The position numbers and the translations under genes were made by a program. From assembly GCF_007860095.1 (NCBI RefSeq), contig NZ_SJPT01000017.1, positions 1-64,000 of the forward strand: DNA of 64,000 bases, in the 5' to 3' direction. Origin of the DNA: Novipirellula galeiformis (GTDB lineage Bacteria > Planctomycetota > Planctomycetia > Pirellulales > Pirellulaceae). A model generated the notes under the pieces. The model was not told the DNA's origin. It saw only the letters and a list, made by a program, of their open reading frames with translations, and did not search any database. Position 1 is the first letter of the stretch. Each line of letters begins with the position of its first letter. Positions 17,419 to 25,320 of this stretch are shown piece by piece.

Positions 17419-18591
17419 TTACTCGACATCAGGTGTCGGAGCGATCACGTCGGAAACCACACTCTCCGTGCGCCGCTGGAGCAACGGCTGCGAAGCTTTC
17501 AACAAGTTACCATCGATGCGGACGTTTATCGCTCCGTTGAGAGAAATCGCGTGATCGGCGGCGCTGATTTGATTGCCGCTGATGAGAACGTCTTCGCCGG
17601 GTTGGTCGTTGTAGCGTGACTTTCCCCATACATAGAGTCCGGTCGGATTGTTTTCCGTTCCCAAAATCATATTACCTCGGATTGTCAGGCCTTTGGTATA
17701 CCCAAGCTGGACGACGGCTCCGGAATTGTCGCCTGCGCGAACGAGGTTGTCACTGATCAGCAGATTGGAGTTACCGTTGCCGACGATTTTTCCTGTGACG
17801 GTATTGCCTCGAATGATCATGCCATCCACTCCACCGGCAAGGATCGATTTGCGACACTGGTTATTTTCGATGATTACATTTTTCAGGCCACGAGCGTGTT
17901 CGACATGGATTGTGGAACCACCGGGTTTTACGGAATGTTCGAGGTCACGGCAGCCGGTCACCAGATAATCGCGAGAACCAGGGCTGCCTCCCATCTGAAT
18001 CCCCTGTCGAATGAAATTCCGCAGCGTACAGTCACGAACGGTGATGCTTCGACAATTGTACGAAAATGCCATGCAGTCGCCGGAGAAGTTTTCGGCAAAG
18101 ACATTGACCACGGTCACGTTCTCGATCACATGATCCTTGTTATAGAACCAAAGGCCGGCATTGTGCTCGGGCGTCTCGCCCTTGACGTACTCGGAATGCG
18201 TATTTGAACCATCCAGATGCAGGTCACGGATCACGACGTTTTTTGTTCCGCCTTTGACCGGTGCGCCGATCATTCGCCAAAAGTTGCTCTGATTGACTTC
18301 CGCTGCGAACTTTAGAATCGATGCGGCTCCCTCCCCTCGAAGAATTGTATTAGGAGGAATTTCAAGAATCGGCGATTCACTATTCCGCCGCGACAGCATG
18401 AATGTCCCCGCCGGAACAAACACGGTGCCGCCTCCCGCATCGGCGCATGCGGCCAGCGCATTCTCCATGGCCAATGTATCATCGCTCTGGTCCCCCGCCG
18501 TCGCTCCGAAATCAGTGATATCGTAGTCGCCTGCGGTGGCTGGAATCGCCACGCCAACCACAAGCAACAGGATGGTTGCGATCGATTTCAT
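17419..18591 (-). CDS. secreted right-handed beta-helix protein, pectate-lyase superfamily
   Basis: The frame opens at 18663, but the ATG at 18591 follows GGGGAAAGT and begins the signal peptide MKSIATILLLVVGVAIPATA, so I use it (390 residues). The mature protein begins YDITDFGATAGDQSDDTLAM, the standard opening of the Pectate_lyase_3 (PF12708) family: Asp-Phe-Gly-Ala, then a run for building the first helical turns. GGGTVFVPAGTFML follows. Many beta-helix turns come after (ENVTVVNVF, ITVRDCTLRNF, NVIIENNQC, MIIRGNTVTG, LLISDNLVRAG, LTIRGNMILG, VLISGNQIS), with the Asn ladder visible. Such proteins are polysaccharide lyases or glycosidases. I cannot identify catalytic residues, so the substrate is open. 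Alone on minus. Confidence 0.85.
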   Translation of the reverse strand: MKSIATILLLVVGVAIPATAGDYDITDFGATAGDQSDDTLAMENALAACADAGGGTVFVPAGTFMLSRRNSESPILEIPPNTILRGEGAASILKFAAEVNQSNFWRMIGAPVKGGTKNVVIRDLHLDGSNTHSEYVKGETPEHNAGLWFYNKDHVIENVTVVNVFAENFSGDCMAFSYNCRSITVRDCTLRNFIRQGIQMGGSPGSRDYLVTGCRDLEHSVKPGGSTIHVEHARGLKNVIIENNQCRKSILAGGVDGMIIRGNTVTGKIVGNGNSNLLISDNLVRAGDNSGAVVQLGYTKGLTIRGNMILGTENNPTGLYVWGKSRYNDQPGEDVLISGNQISAADHAISLNGAINVRIDGNLLKASQPLLQRRTESVVSDVIAPTPDVE

Positions 18592-18712
18592 ACTTTCCCC
18601 CATCGTCTCGATTGAATGTGTTCGACGACCGCATGATACCTTTCCTTGCCATGCAATGCGCAACGGGGGGAATCAGACCTGCGGCGGGGGGCGGTCTCAG
18701 ATTTCGAGGATC

Positions 18713-18748
18713 ACACCGCATCGCGTTTCGATGCGGCGGTGTTTTTTT
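18713..18748 (+). terminator. hairpin followed by T-run, no plus-strand gene upstream
   Basis: ACACCGCATCG-CGTTT-CGATGCGGCGGTGT is followed by TTTTTTT: the shape of an intrinsic terminator reading plus. The nearest plus-strand gene ends more than 3 kb away, and both neighbours are minus-strand genes. It might end a short untranslated transcript arising in about 18600-18712, but I see no direct evidence of one. Confidence 0.45.
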
Positions 18749-18782
18749 CATGAGCGAGTGGATAGGGCAGGGTATTCAGGAG

Positions 18783-18807
18783 GGACGGCCGGCGGGAACC
18801 GGCCCTT
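18783..18807. repeat. Element X, right terminus only
   Basis: GGACGGCCGGCGGGAACCGG followed by CCC matches the right terminal repeat of element X. It is the most distal of the seven loci; none is seen after it. Confidence 0.55.
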
Positions 18808-18851
18808 TTACTTTTCCTCCCGCACACATCGCACGCCAGCAATGACGGGGT

Positions 18852-19919
18852 TCATTCAGGCAGTATCTCGCCGAAGAACCGCATCCAATTACCGTGCATG
18901 ATTTTCTCAATGTCGGCTTGGGAATAACCGCGATCCGACATGCCTGCTAGAAGTGCCGGCGGCAAGTCGGTGTAGCGGTTTAAATCCGTTGGCGTTTGCT
19001 CGTACCCGAATCCGCCATCCAAATCGGTGCCGATGCCGACGTGGTCGGCATTACCGGCAAGCTGGCAAACAATGTCGATGTTTTCGATGGCGGCATCGAT
19101 CGTCGCGACCGGTTCGGATTTTCCCTGAGTGTATCCGTGCTGCATCATGATCGCGTCGAATGCGATCCCAATCACACCGCCACGCTGGATGACCAGACGA
19201 TACTGATCGTCGCTAAATTGGCGCTGCCAATTGCTGATCCGGCGAGAATTTTGGTGACTAGCGTGGATGCGACCACCAAATCGCTCGGCCACTTGCCAAA
19301 ACGATTTATCGGATAAGTGGGTCATGTCAACCGTCATTCCCAATCGCTCAATGTGGCTGAGCAGATCCACCGCATCGAGCGCCAAGCCATTTTCGCTTCG
19401 CGTGCCGCCCCCGTACCGGTTGCCGCCATAATGCGTCAAACCGATTGCTCGCAGCCCGTGTTCGTAGAACTCATCGATGGTCCCAGGCGTCAATAGTGGG
19501 TCAGCACCCTCCATGGCCAGAATGAATCCGAGAGGTTCGCTATCGGGTTGCGCGCTGTACTTTTGCCAATGCTCACGGAGCTCGGACTTTGTCTTGATCA
19601 TCCGCATCCATCCGCTACGCTCCATCGCGCGGTAGTACGCCAAGTGGGCGTGCGCGTAAGCATAGCAGGCTTCGGCGGTGATGTGACCGAAATCGTGTCC
19701 TACGTTCGGCTCCAATCTTGCCAACAACGTCGTCAAACAAACCGCAACGCCAGCATCGCGAAGTTCGGGAAAGCTGAGCGTGTTTTTACAACGCCCCAAA
19801 ATGCCGTCCATCCCCGCGACTCGTTCTTGGACGCGAATATCGTCCACGGCCTGGCGAAAATCGCGGTTCAAATCAACCCCGTTGAGGGCAAGATCTAAAT
19901 GAGCATCAAATAAAAGCAT
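18852..19919 (-). CDS. membrane dipeptidase (renal dipeptidase), peptidase family M19
   Basis: A 355-residue zinc amidohydrolase-fold dipeptidase, without a signal peptide. Family motifs visible: FDAHLDLA (His7/Asp9, first metal ligands), LAMEGADPL (bridging Glu), AIGLTHYGGN, HASHQNSR for the second histidine set, and HVGIGTDLDGGFG near the end. M19 enzymes hydrolyse dipeptides, often with D-residues in the second position. The stop of the RraA-like gene upstream is 15 bp before this start, so the two form a minus-strand operon. With D-threonine-aldolase-like, RidA and M81 genes in the divergent cluster, a peptide or D-amino-acid breakdown role fits; that is inference. Confidence 0.9.
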   Translation of the reverse strand: MLLFDAHLDLALNGVDLNRDFRQAVDDIRVQERVAGMDGILGRCKNTLSFPELRDAGVAVCLTTLLARLEPNVGHDFGHITAEACYAYAHAHLAYYRAMERSGWMRMIKTKSELREHWQKYSAQPDSEPLGFILAMEGADPLLTPGTIDEFYEHGLRAIGLTHYGGNRYGGGTRSENGLALDAVDLLSHIERLGMTVDMTHLSDKSFWQVAERFGGRIHASHQNSRRISNWQRQFSDDQYRLVIQRGGVIGIAFDAIMMQHGYTQGKSEPVATIDAAIENIDIVCQLAGNADHVGIGTDLDGGFGYEQTPTDLNRYTDLPPALLAGMSDRGYSQADIEKIMHGNWMRFFGEILPE

Positions 19920-19934
19920 AGCAACACGAAAACT

Positions 19935-20684
19935 TTATAGAACACCAAAACGTTGATAGGCCGCGGTGGCCGACATTCCACCCTGAACTGCGATCCGCAT
20001 TTCGTTCTCGGCATTGGCTTTCGCCCAGGCTGCGAGAATGACCTCGCTCTGCATCGCCTGAGGTACGATCACAATTCCGTCGTCGTCCGCTGCGACAATG
20101 TCACCGGGATGAACGTCAACGCCGCCGAGATTGATGGGCACATCGTAGCGAACCACTCGCTGTCGGTTGCGACTGTCGTAGGGACTGGTTCCACGCCCGT
20201 GAACCGCAAAGTTCATCTCCCGCATCTTATGCCGATCACGCACCGCTCCGTCGACCAGGACGCCGCAACAACCTCGATTCATCGCGGCACCGGAAAGCAA
20301 CTCGCCCCATACGCCTGAGCGCATCGATCCGTTCGCAGCACAGACGATCACGTCATCGGGTTGGCAAGAGTCGATGGCCTCCAACTCCAATTCGTAGGGA
20401 TTTGGGTCTTCATAGTTGAGGTCCTCCCAGGCCGTCGTCTTGGCGCGGCCGATCAAGAGTGTGCCCTCGGTGGTCAATGGCCTGATCGGCAAACACGGCG
20501 ACTGATTGCGATAGCCGGCCTCATCCAACGCATCGCATAGCAGCGGCACGGTCAACTTTTGCCGCAACTCGTCAAGCGGTATCGGCAACTCCGCAATCGC
20601 TGGCGTCGGCGTTGCAGGTTGGTTGGGTTCCCCTGACCGCAGCCCATTTTTGTTGCTGGATTGATCCGAAGACTGATTCGTCAT
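19935..20684 (-). CDS. RraA-like family protein (HMG/CHA-aldolase or oxaloacetate-decarboxylase type)
   Basis: 249 residues. The core matches the RraA-like fold: LTVPLLCDALDEAGYRN, DDVIVCAANGSMRSGVWGEL, GCCGVLVDGAVRD (G...R-D motif that binds the metal and keto-acid) and HPGDIVAADDDGIVIVP. The GAVRD Arg-Asp pair is kept, consistent with a metal-dependent aldolase or decarboxylase acting on 4-hydroxy-4-methyl-2-oxoglutarate or oxaloacetate rather than an RNase E regulator. The N-terminal 30 residues are Ser/Asn/Gln-rich and probably disordered. First gene of a two-gene unit with the M19 dipeptidase. No strong ribosome site before the ATG. Confidence 0.85.
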   Translation of the reverse strand: MTNQSSDQSSNKNGLRSGEPNQPATPTPAIAELPIPLDELRQKLTVPLLCDALDEAGYRNQSPCLPIRPLTTEGTLLIGRAKTTAWEDLNYEDPNPYELELEAIDSCQPDDVIVCAANGSMRSGVWGELLSGAAMNRGCCGVLVDGAVRDRHKMREMNFAVHGRGTSPYDSRNRQRVVRYDVPINLGGVDVHPGDIVAADDDGIVIVPQAMQSEVILAAWAKANAENEMRIAVQGGMSATAAYQRFGVL

Positions 20685-20834
20685 AGGTATTAAGGCGGTA
20701 AGTCCGGCTTCTCCTGTTGAGTTTGAAGTGTTTAGGAAATTGCTTGAGATCCTTCAAGCAACTGTCGTATCCATTTTGTTGGAACGTTGTCGTCTTTAGT
20801 TCTTACCGTTGGCACCGACAAGCGGATTACGGCA

Positions 20835-20876
20835 AAAACCTCGTCGTTGTCGAAAACCTTGTCGTTGTCAAAAACC
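20835..20876. repeat. 18-bp tandem repeat
   Basis: AAAACCTCGTCGTTGTCG is followed directly by AAAACCTTGTCGTTGTCA and a third AAAACC. Non-coding, about 150 bp upstream of the RraA-like start. Confidence 0.8.
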
Positions 20877-21509
20877 GATGCACCGAAGCAAAAACTTCTG
20901 CCGCGTTTCCGGGCCGCGTTTCCAGTAGGAACGACACGATCGCGTCCGCCCGTGCGGCGCGGAAACAGGGGACACGCATCGGTGGCGAAACGGCCCGTCG
21001 AAGTATGTTAGCAGTTTCAATCACGTGCAGGTAAAACATCGTTTCGATCCCCAAGTGGATTGCCTCGTCCGTTGACTTATCCCCCCTCGCATCACGGGGG
21101 CGGCGACCGACACCCCAATCCGGGCTGTTCGCTGCCAACGGCAACGTTTCACCATCCCCGCTTGCCCGGCACGTACCACCAAAGTTAGCGGTGCATCCAA
21201 GCGTGCAGAGCGTTTTAACGCAGCCGGTGTGCCGGCGACTTGGGCAAGCCTACTAGAGCGGCGAGCTCGATCAACGAGATCCATTCCGGGGGAGTGGCCG
21301 TTGCCTCCAAATTTGCGAACACCTTCAGCAATGTGAGCTGATTTTACGACAAACGTCCCACAAGCTAGCGTTCCTCGCGCAGGAATGCTAGCATCCTAGA
21401 GGTAAGTTTTTAATGAATTGATTTCACCTTAGAGCATTTCAAAAATTGAGGCACGTCAATCGTCGGCTTTGCGACAAACCGATGTTTTCACAAACACGGC
21501 GGTGCTTCG

Positions 21510-21638
21510 ATGAAGACGATTGGACGTGGACATGCGCGCGAGCGGATGCGGGCGGCCGTGCTCAAGGGCGATGAGAACATGCCAAAGATTGCAGCCAGGT
21601 TTTCGGTCAGTCACAACGTGGTTCAAAAACTCCAATAG
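21510..21638 (+). pseudogene. transposase-like helix-turn-helix remnant
   Basis: A 42-residue frame beginning MKTIGRGHARERMRAAVLKG. Its second half, NMPKIAARFSVSHNVVQKLQ, has the shape of the N-terminal helix-turn-helix of IS630-type or similar transposases (IAARFxVS...V). It ends at TAG with no catalytic domain after it. It could also be a chance frame; the HTH resemblance is the only evidence. Confidence 0.4.
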
Positions 21639-22104
21639 ACCAGTGACGTGATCTCGGGACCTTGCACATCCCGAGACCGTGCACTCTTCACTCCCACACG
21701 CTTCAGTCCCACAAGGTCGGTCGCAAACGGTGCTTAACGCAGTAACGAACCGAGCGTTTGGATGCGCTAACTTCGTCAGGATCCAAGCTTGACGTTGGAG
21801 CAACTTCGCGCGAAATGTACGCGTAAAACATACGTGTGACCTGTTCACTAACAACGAAAAGGGACAGCACATGTTAAACTCAAAAACCCTCTAGCCGACC
21901 GGCCCCTCATGGTAACTCGACGCGTCAGCGAACGGATTCACGCGGCCATCCTTCGCTTATGGGGCGTTGAAAAGTACAAACCCCAAATTCTGGACGCACA
22001 ATCCGTGTTCCTCTTGACGGACCGGATTCAGGTGGCTCGAATGCAGCCCGACCGAGAGTTGGCCGGTCGCGACGACATCTCACTCCGGCGAGAGACAGAG
22101 CATC

Positions 22105-23709
22105 ATGATTCCTACTAAAAGTGATTCGATAACGAACACACGGCCCCGCGTCTTGATCGCTGGCCTTTTCCACGAGTCACACACGTTCGTGGAAGGGCCG
22201 ACGCGATGGAGCGAGATGACGGTCTACCGCGATGATGAACTGCTCAAGCTCAGCGGCGACGCGTCCCCGATGGGTGGAGTCCTGGAGTTTGCCGCCGCGG
22301 AAGGCTGGGACGCGCTGCCGACGATCTACGCCGCGACCACGCCGGGCCCAACGCTCGATGACGACGTCTTAGAAAACTTCTGGTCGGAGTTTCAACAGCG
22401 GGCTGTGCGGTTCGGTTCCGATTCACGTGAGCTTGCGTCGCCTGGGATCGATGGCATCTTCCTTGTACTCCATGGCGCATCGGTGTCGCGTTCGGTTGCC
22501 GATGTCGAAGGGGAACTGCTAGCCCGAATCCGCGGCCTCGAGGGCTTCGAAACGCTACCCATCTTTGGCGTGTACGATCTTCACGCGAACTTTTCCGATG
22601 CGATGGCAAAGCACTCCAATTGTCTGGTGGGCTACCGAGAGAACCCCCACACCGACGCACGGGAGTCATCGATTCGGGCGGCGAAGCTACTCAGCCAATC
22701 ATTGCAAACGGGCGTCCGCCCGCGTCAAATCGTGTCACGCCCAGGCATCGTTTGGCCGCCGACGGGGACCGCGACGGCCAGCAAACCGATGTCCACATTG
22801 TTGACGAGGGCACGCCAACTCGAGCGAGATCACCCCGACTTCTTGGCGGTCAGCGTTAACGCGGGGTTCTCTTTTGCCGACACAGCCGATACCGGCGTTT
22901 CGTTCTTGATTTCCACTGCTGGCGATCTTCAGGAAACGCAACCCGCGATCGAATCCCTCCATGCCCTAGCGTTTGAGAACGCGTCCGTTGGCAACGCGAC
23001 CGACGAACCGATAGCAGCGGTGATGGAGCAACTAGAGCAGTTAAAAAAACTCGGCCAACTCGATGGTTTAACATTACTGATCGAGCCCTCCGATAACGTT
23101 GGCGGCGGCGCGCCGGGCAGCGGTATCACGATGCTCCGTGTTTTGATCGAAGCTGGCTACACCGGCATTGGCGTCTGCTTGTGGGACCCGCCGGCCGTCG
23201 ATGCTGCCTCGCAAGCAAAGCCTGGAGACGTGATGACGCTCCAGCTCGGCGGTCGCGGCAGCAGCCTACTCGACCCTCCAATCAATCTCCAGTGCGAATT
23301 ACTGCATTTCGGTGACGGCGTGTTTGAATTAGAGGACAAGCAAAGTCATTTGGCATCCTGCGTCGGCGACCATTTCGACATGGGCCAAGTTGCCGTCGTT
23401 CGCGCGACCGACCCAAACATGTCTGGCGGCGAGGCAATCATCTTGTTGACCACCCTCCGCACTCCACCGATGGATTTGGGCTCATGGCGACACGTCGGAA
23501 TCGACCCAGAATCTTTTTCGGTCATGCCAATCAAGGCGGCGGTCTCCCACCGCCAGGCCTACGATCCGATCGCCAAACGTCAGTTTTGGGTTGATACTCC
23601 GGGGCCATGTTCCTCGCGATTGGAGTCCTTTGCGTTTCAAAATTTAACCCGCCCGATTTATCCACTCGATCCACTCGCCGAAGTGATCGGCAACCGCCCA
23701 AACGGCTGA
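22105..23709 (+). CDS. M81-family metallopeptidase (MlrC-like, DUF1485)
   Basis: 534 residues. It begins a few residues before PRVLIAGLFHESHTFV, the hallmark HE..TF opening of DUF1485/MlrC proteins. Further family segments are GDASPMGGVLEFAAAEGWD, GIDGIFLVLHGASVSRSVAD (H-G-A), IFGVYDLHANFSDAM (D-H-N), LVGYRENPHTDARE (P-H.D), and PSDNVGGGAPGSGITMLR at the start of the C-terminal domain. MlrC itself finishes linearised microcystin degradation; most relatives are amidohydrolases of unknown substrate. GAGAGACAG precedes the ATG. It is the first gene of a plus-strand run (M81, RidA, D-threonine-aldolase-like, MFS). A perfect hairpin straddles its stop codon. Confidence 0.88.
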   Translation: MIPTKSDSITNTRPRVLIAGLFHESHTFVEGPTRWSEMTVYRDDELLKLSGDASPMGGVLEFAAAEGWDALPTIYAATTPGPTLDDDVLENFWSEFQQRAVRFGSDSRELASPGIDGIFLVLHGASVSRSVADVEGELLARIRGLEGFETLPIFGVYDLHANFSDAMAKHSNCLVGYRENPHTDARESSIRAAKLLSQSLQTGVRPRQIVSRPGIVWPPTGTATASKPMSTLLTRARQLERDHPDFLAVSVNAGFSFADTADTGVSFLISTAGDLQETQPAIESLHALAFENASVGNATDEPIAAVMEQLEQLKKLGQLDGLTLLIEPSDNVGGGAPGSGITMLRVLIEAGYTGIGVCLWDPPAVDAASQAKPGDVMTLQLGGRGSSLLDPPINLQCELLHFGDGVFELEDKQSHLASCVGDHFDMGQVAVVRATDPNMSGGEAIILLTTLRTPPMDLGSWRHVGIDPESFSVMPIKAAVSHRQAYDPIAKRQFWVDTPGPCSSRLESFAFQNLTRPIYPLDPLAEVIGNRPNG

Positions 23710-23724
23710 TTAGCCGTTTGGGCG
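23695..23724. repeat. perfect 13-bp hairpin over the M81 gene stop codon
   Basis: CGCCCAAACGGCT-gatt-AGCCGTTTGGGCG; the loop and the last stem base contain the TGA stop. There is no T-run, so it is not a classic terminator. The AGCCGTTTGG core is shared with the ends of element Y near 6710 and 7160, so it may be a member or relic of the same repeat family that supplied the stop region. It could also protect the mRNA 3' end or reduce read-through into the RidA gene. Confidence 0.75.
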
Positions 23725-23789
23725 TGAACCGTGGTTCCGGCATCCAATCCTTATCTCAACTCAAAACAGTTACTTCAGAAGTTCGATCC

Positions 23790-24179
23790 ATGTCCAATTC
23801 CCAGGTTTCTTATCCTCGCGACGCCGACACGCCGGTTTCCCACCTACCATTCAGTCCGTGTGTCGTCGTTGGCAATCTCGTTTTTGTCTCCGGCCAGGCA
23901 TCCGTCGACAAGACCGGCAAGATCATCTCGGGTGACATCGAAAGCGAATTCCGCCGATCGATAGAAAACGTGGAAGCCGTTTTGAAGACGGCCGGTACGG
24001 ATTTGGCCCACGTGGTTCAAACTCGCAATTACGTTCGCGAGGAAAGCGACTTGGCGAAATACAACGAGTTGTACGCCGAGTATTTCAAAGATCCGAAACC
24101 CGCGCGCACGACGATCGTGAAGTGCTTAGGCGACAACCTTCGCTATGAAGTCGAATGCATCGCCGTCCTACCGGAATGA
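23790..24179 (+). CDS. RidA/YjgF/UK114 family enamine/imine deaminase
   Basis: Using the ATG at 23790 gives 129 residues, the normal size for RidA; the longer open frame from 23607 runs back through the M81 gene and is not needed. Motifs: VVGNLVFVSGQASVD, the ENVEAVLKTAGTDLAHVVQ helix, FKDPKPARTTIVKC with the carboxylate-binding arginine, and YEVECIAVLPE at the C-terminus. RidA hydrolyses reactive enamines released by PLP-dependent dehydratases and aldolases, which fits the PLP enzyme encoded directly downstream. Spacing: 80 bp after the M81 stop, 34 bp before the next start. Confidence 0.93.
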   Translation: MSNSQVSYPRDADTPVSHLPFSPCVVVGNLVFVSGQASVDKTGKIISGDIESEFRRSIENVEAVLKTAGTDLAHVVQTRNYVREESDLAKYNELYAEYFKDPKPARTTIVKCLGDNLRYEVECIAVLPE

Positions 24180-24213
24180 TCCACCCGAACCTCCCGCGCA
24201 GAAGCGAATCCCC

Positions 24214-25320
24214 ATGTCGGCTTGGTACGAAGTCTCCAACATCAACGATGTTCCGTCACCCTCGGTTTTAGTTTATCCCGATCGCATCGATTTCAATTTG
24301 CAAATGATGATCGATCAGGCTGGCGACGTTCGCAAACTTCGTCCCCATGTTAAAACCCACAAATTGCCCCAGGTCGTGCGAATGAAGTTGTCGCACGGCA
24401 TCACGAAGTTCAAGACTTCGACGATCGCCGAGGCGGAAATGGTGGCAATCGAAGGTGGTCCCGATGTGATGTTGGCCTACCAACCCGTTGGCCCCAACGT
24501 GCCAAGGCTGATTAAGCTGATTCAGACGTATCCACAAACGCGGTTCGCGGCGCTGGTGGATTGTGTTGATTGCTTAGACGTGATCGCGGCGGCGGCGGTC
24601 GCAGCCAACATATCGGTGCCATTATTCGTCGACTTGAATGTCGGCATGGACCGCAGCGGAATCGTGCCTGGGGATGAAGCGTTTGATTTATTCATGCGGA
24701 TCGCGTCCCTCGATGGCGTCGAAGCCGCCGGACTTCACGCTTACGATGGGCACGTGCACGACTCCGATCCGAACGCGTTGGAGGCGAAGATTCAAGCGGC
24801 GTTCGCCCCCGTCTGGCGATTGAAGGAATCGATCGAAAACGCTGGAATGTCAGCCGGAACCATGGTCGTCTCGGGCACGCCGACTTCGTTTTCGATGGCA
24901 CACCGGCATGACGTCGAAGTGGGCGCTGGCACGTCGGTGCTGTGGGACACAGGCCAACCCAAAATTTCTCCTGATCTGAATTTTCAAAACGCGGCTGTGT
25001 TGATTTCGCGAGTCATCAGCCACCCCACGCCCAACCGGATCTGCGTCGACCTGGGGCACAAAGCGGTTGCCTCGGAGTTCGATCATCCCCGCGTCACCTT
25101 CCTTGGACTCGACAACGCGTCGGCGGTGATGCACAGCGAAGAGCACTTGGTGCTCGAAGTCGACGACGCCCAGGCCTATCCCGTAGGCACGGTGTTGTAT
25201 GGACTGCCGCGACACGTCTGCCCCACGATGGCACTGCATCAACAGGCATGGTGTGTTCGCGAAGGTCGCGCAGTTGAAACTTGGCCGATCACCGCGAGAG
25301 CTCGATGCCTGACGATCTAA
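24214..25320 (+). CDS. D-threonine aldolase / D-serine dehydratase-like PLP enzyme (alanine-racemase fold)
   Basis: 368 residues from the ATG at 24214 (the open frame extends to 24145 inside ridA). SPSVLVYPDRIDFNLQMM and KLRPHVKTHKLPQV mark the N-terminal fold-type III barrel; the lysine in HVKTHK carries PLP. VPLFVDLNVGMDRSGI and VVSGTPTSFSMA follow, and the C-terminal ALHQQAWCVREG has the His...Cys pair that binds the divalent metal in this family. Such enzymes cleave D-threonine-type beta-hydroxy D-amino acids or deaminate D-serine. The RidA neighbour suits an enamine-producing enzyme. Its 3' end overlaps the MFS gene by 16 bp. Confidence 0.88.
   Translation: MSAWYEVSNINDVPSPSVLVYPDRIDFNLQMMIDQAGDVRKLRPHVKTHKLPQVVRMKLSHGITKFKTSTIAEAEMVAIEGGPDVMLAYQPVGPNVPRLIKLIQTYPQTRFAALVDCVDCLDVIAAAAVAANISVPLFVDLNVGMDRSGIVPGDEAFDLFMRIASLDGVEAAGLHAYDGHVHDSDPNALEAKIQAAFAPVWRLKESIENAGMSAGTMVVSGTPTSFSMAHRHDVEVGAGTSVLWDTGQPKISPDLNFQNAAVLISRVISHPTPNRICVDLGHKAVASEFDHPRVTFLGLDNASAVMHSEEHLVLEVDDAQAYPVGTVLYGLPRHVCPTMALHQQAWCVREGRAVETWPITARARCLTI

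Larger units (their letters stand above)
20685..22104. other. 1.4-kb divergent intergenic region, no intact gene seen
   Basis: It separates the minus-strand RraA/dipeptidase pair from the plus-strand M81 cluster, so it must contain both promoters. Contents seen: an 18-bp tandem repeat (20835-20876), a 42-residue HTH-like remnant (21510-21638), and a hairpin TCTCGGGA...TCCCGAGA near 21652-21677 without a T-run. The open frames here (for example 21456-21872 minus, 21909-22118 plus) have no recognisable content, and I do not call them. Confidence 0.6.

Noticed and set aside
21652-21677. hairpin TCTCGGGA...TCCCGAGA as a terminator
   Set aside because: There is no T-run on either strand and no gene ends nearby; kept only as a note in the gap entry.
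21456-21872. 138-residue minus-strand frame in the divergent gap
   Set aside because: No motif or signal peptide, and it overlaps the HTH-like remnant on the other strand.
21909-22118. 69-residue frame just before the M81 gene
   Set aside because: No recognisable content, its end overlaps the M81 start, and composition is Arg-rich as in chance frames.
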